From DASPSM01 sp963800135 (GTDB lineage Bacteria; Planctomycetota; Planctomycetia; Planctomycetales; Planctomycetaceae), in NCBI GenBank assembly GCA_963800135.1, contig CAWCZR010000016.1:310001-374000 (forward strand): a DNA stretch of 64,000 bases, in the 5' to 3' direction. Below are positions 62,582-64,000 of the stretch, one piece after another (the stretch's first letter is position 1; each line of letters opens with the position of its first letter). The notes beneath the pieces were generated by a model. That model had not been told where the DNA came from, made no database searches, and was given only the letters and a program-made list of their open reading frames with translations. The position numbers and the translations under genes were made by a program.

Positions 62582-64000
62582 TTACGAAGCGCTCGGCGGT
62601 GCCGACTCCTTGTCGCCGGAGCCGGCTCCCACCAGTTCGCCTTCGCCTGCGCCGGTGCCGACGAAGTCGAGCTGCTTCTGGTCGCCCACTTCCTTGACCG
62701 TGACCAGAATGCGGGTCTTGCCTTCGAAGGCGCCTCGCAAGAGTTCTTCGGAGAGCGGGTCTTCGATGTAGGTCGACACGCTGCGACGCAGTGGCCGGGC
62801 GCCGTAATCGGTGTCCCCACCCCTGTCGATGATGAACTCGCGAGCTTCGTCGGTCAGCTCCAGCTTCAGGCCGCGCTCGGCCAGCCGGTTGCGGACCTTC
62901 CCCAGCTCGATGTCGACGATCTTCTTCAGGTTGTCGCGCGTCAGCTTGCGGAAGACGACGATCTCGTCGATACGGCCGATGAACTCCGGCTTGAACTCGC
63001 GTTCGATCACGTGCTTCAGCCGTTCGCTTCATCTTGTCGTAGTTGCTGTCCTCGTCCCGCTTGCCGAAGCCGAAGACGTCGCCCTGATTGATGACGTCGG
63101 CTCCGGCGTTGGTCGTCATGATCAGGATCGTGTTGCGGAAGTCGACGTTGCGGCCGAAGCTGTCCGTCAAGCGGCCTTCTTCCATGATCTGCAAGAGCAT
63201 GTTGAAGACGTCGGGATGGGCCTTCTCGATTTCGTCCAAGCAGCACGACCGCGTAGGGCCGGCGGCGGATCTTCTCGGTGAGCTGGCCGCCCTCTTCGAA
63301 GCCGACGTAGCCCGGCGGAGCGCCGATCAGCCGGCTGACGTTGTGCTTCTCCATGTACTCGCTCATGTCGATCTGGATCAGCGCCTCCTCGTCGCCGAAC
63401 ATGAATTCGGCCAGCGCCTTGGCCAGCAGCGTCTTGCCGACGCCCGTGGGACCGGCGAAGACGAAGCAGCCGGTGGGCCGCTTGGGATCTTTCAGTCCGC
63501 TGCGGCTGCGGCGGACCGCCTTGGAGATCTGCTTGATCGCCTCGTCCTGGCTGACGACCCGCTTGTGCAGCTCGTCTTCCATCTGCATCAGCCGCACCGC
63601 GTCTTCGGTCGACATGCGCGTCAGCGGAATGCCGGTCATCTTGGACGACGACTTCGGCGATCACTTCTTCGTCGACGACGCCGTCGGTCTCGCGAGCCTT
63701 GTCGCGCCACTCGCGGGTGATCGATCTGCTTCTTCTTCTTGAGCTTGTCGGCCTGATCGCGCAGGGCGGCGGCCTTCTCGAAGTCCTGGTTGGCGACCGC
63801 TTCTTCCTTCGCGTTGTTGAGCTGCTCGACCTCTTCGTCGATTTCCTTCAAGTCGGGCGGACGGGTCATCGACTTCAGCCGGATGCGGGCACCCGCCTCG
63901 TCGATCACGTCGATCGCCTTGTCCGGCAGGCAGCGGCCGGTGATGTAGCGGCTCGACAGCTCGACGGCCTTGGCCAACGCGTCGTCGGTGATCTGCACGC
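62582..64000 (-). CDS. clpC: ATP-dependent Clp protease ATPase subunit ClpC, 3' part, with at least four indels
   Basis: The 5' end lies beyond the window. In order on the minus strand: end of AAA-1 and the UVR-containing middle (RYITGRCLPDKAIDVIDEAG, NAKEEAVANQDFEKAAALRD), AAA-2 Walker A GPTGVGKTLLAKALAEFMFG, Walker B AVVLL-DEIEKAHPDVF, sensor and arginine-finger region (EFKPEFIGRIDEIVVFRKLT), and the C-terminal D2-small domain (DYGARPLRRSVSTYIEDPLS). Breaks: a 4-base GATC duplication near 63720, and one extra base near 63652, 63240 and 63018. A UVR motif distinguishes ClpC from ClpB. It unfolds substrates for ClpP. The number of errors in about 1.4 kb is striking. Confidence 0.92.

Noticed and set aside
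1..64000. CRISPR array or prophage
   Set aside because: No regularly spaced direct repeats of 24-40 bp with unique spacers, and no phage structural, integrase or lysis genes were seen.

Overview
The window looks like chromosomal DNA of a GC-rich planctomycete, probably a Pirellulales-type lineage (inference). The evidence is the combination of families typical of that phylum: a DUF1559 pseudopilin with an N-terminal methylation motif and a C-terminal H-X9-DG motif, a DUF1501 Tat-exported protein, a DUF1570 metallopeptidase-like protein, a secreted protein carrying an N-terminal LEERTLLS motif, CRTAC1-type TPR/FG-GAP proteins, a sulfatase, FhcC of the methanopterin-linked C1 pathway, and many small Gly/Tyr/Pro-rich exported proteins. 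No phage, plasmid or CRISPR locus was seen; the only clear mobile element is one IS5-family (IS427-like) insertion.

Layout. 0-5.7 kb: the 3' part of a very large extracellular Calx-beta / SdrD-B / FG-GAP adhesin-like gene. 5.8-9.2 kb (minus): a small exported protein, an ATP-grasp enzyme and a FabF-type ketosynthase. 10.1-13.4 kb (plus): tRNA-Leu(UAG), a CsrA-receiver fusion and a PAS/histidine-kinase/receiver hybrid. 13.6-22.1 kb: a DUF11 surface protein convergent with a TPR-thioredoxin protein and a CRTAC1 protein. 22.2-28.2 kb: anti-sigma-like protein, split transketolase, acetyltransferase, a long inverted repeat and a heparinase-like protein. 28.2-36.7 kb: FadJ-type beta-oxidation enzyme divergent from an SDR, small RraB/DUF6924/pentapeptide proteins, a VWA protein, Obg and a transglutaminase. 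36.8-44 kb (minus): Gly/Ser-repeat protein, SnoaL-like protein, DUF1254/DUF1214 lipoprotein, a membrane protein, sulfatase and DUF4239 protein. 44.4-47 kb: a planctomycete gene split by the IS, plus remnants. 47-53.7 kb: DUF1501, DUF1570, a DinB/cupin run and a LEERTLLS repeat protein. 53.8-57.5 kb (minus): a cobalamin riboswitch, then a Cys-rich DUF1559 pseudopilin, a lipoprotein and a beta-carbonic anhydrase; tRNA-Val(CAC) with its own terminator lies just upstream. 57.6-61.2 kb (minus): oleD, oleC and fhcC. 61.3-64 kb (minus): an SPFH protein and the 3' part of clpC.

The most unusual arrangement is the cobalamin riboswitch in front of a cysteine-rich DUF1559 gene, followed by a lipoprotein and a carbonic anhydrase. 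The CsrA-receiver fusion next to a hybrid kinase is the second most unusual.

An important caveat: at least sixteen genes-or-gene-segments breaks by small indels are visible, including in obg and clpC, which are normally intact. In each case the protein continues in another frame at the break. I read most of these as sequencing or assembly errors and annotate the genes across the break. The only frameshift I consider biological is the A6G slip site in the IS transposase. No database search was possible; family names rest on recognised motifs.
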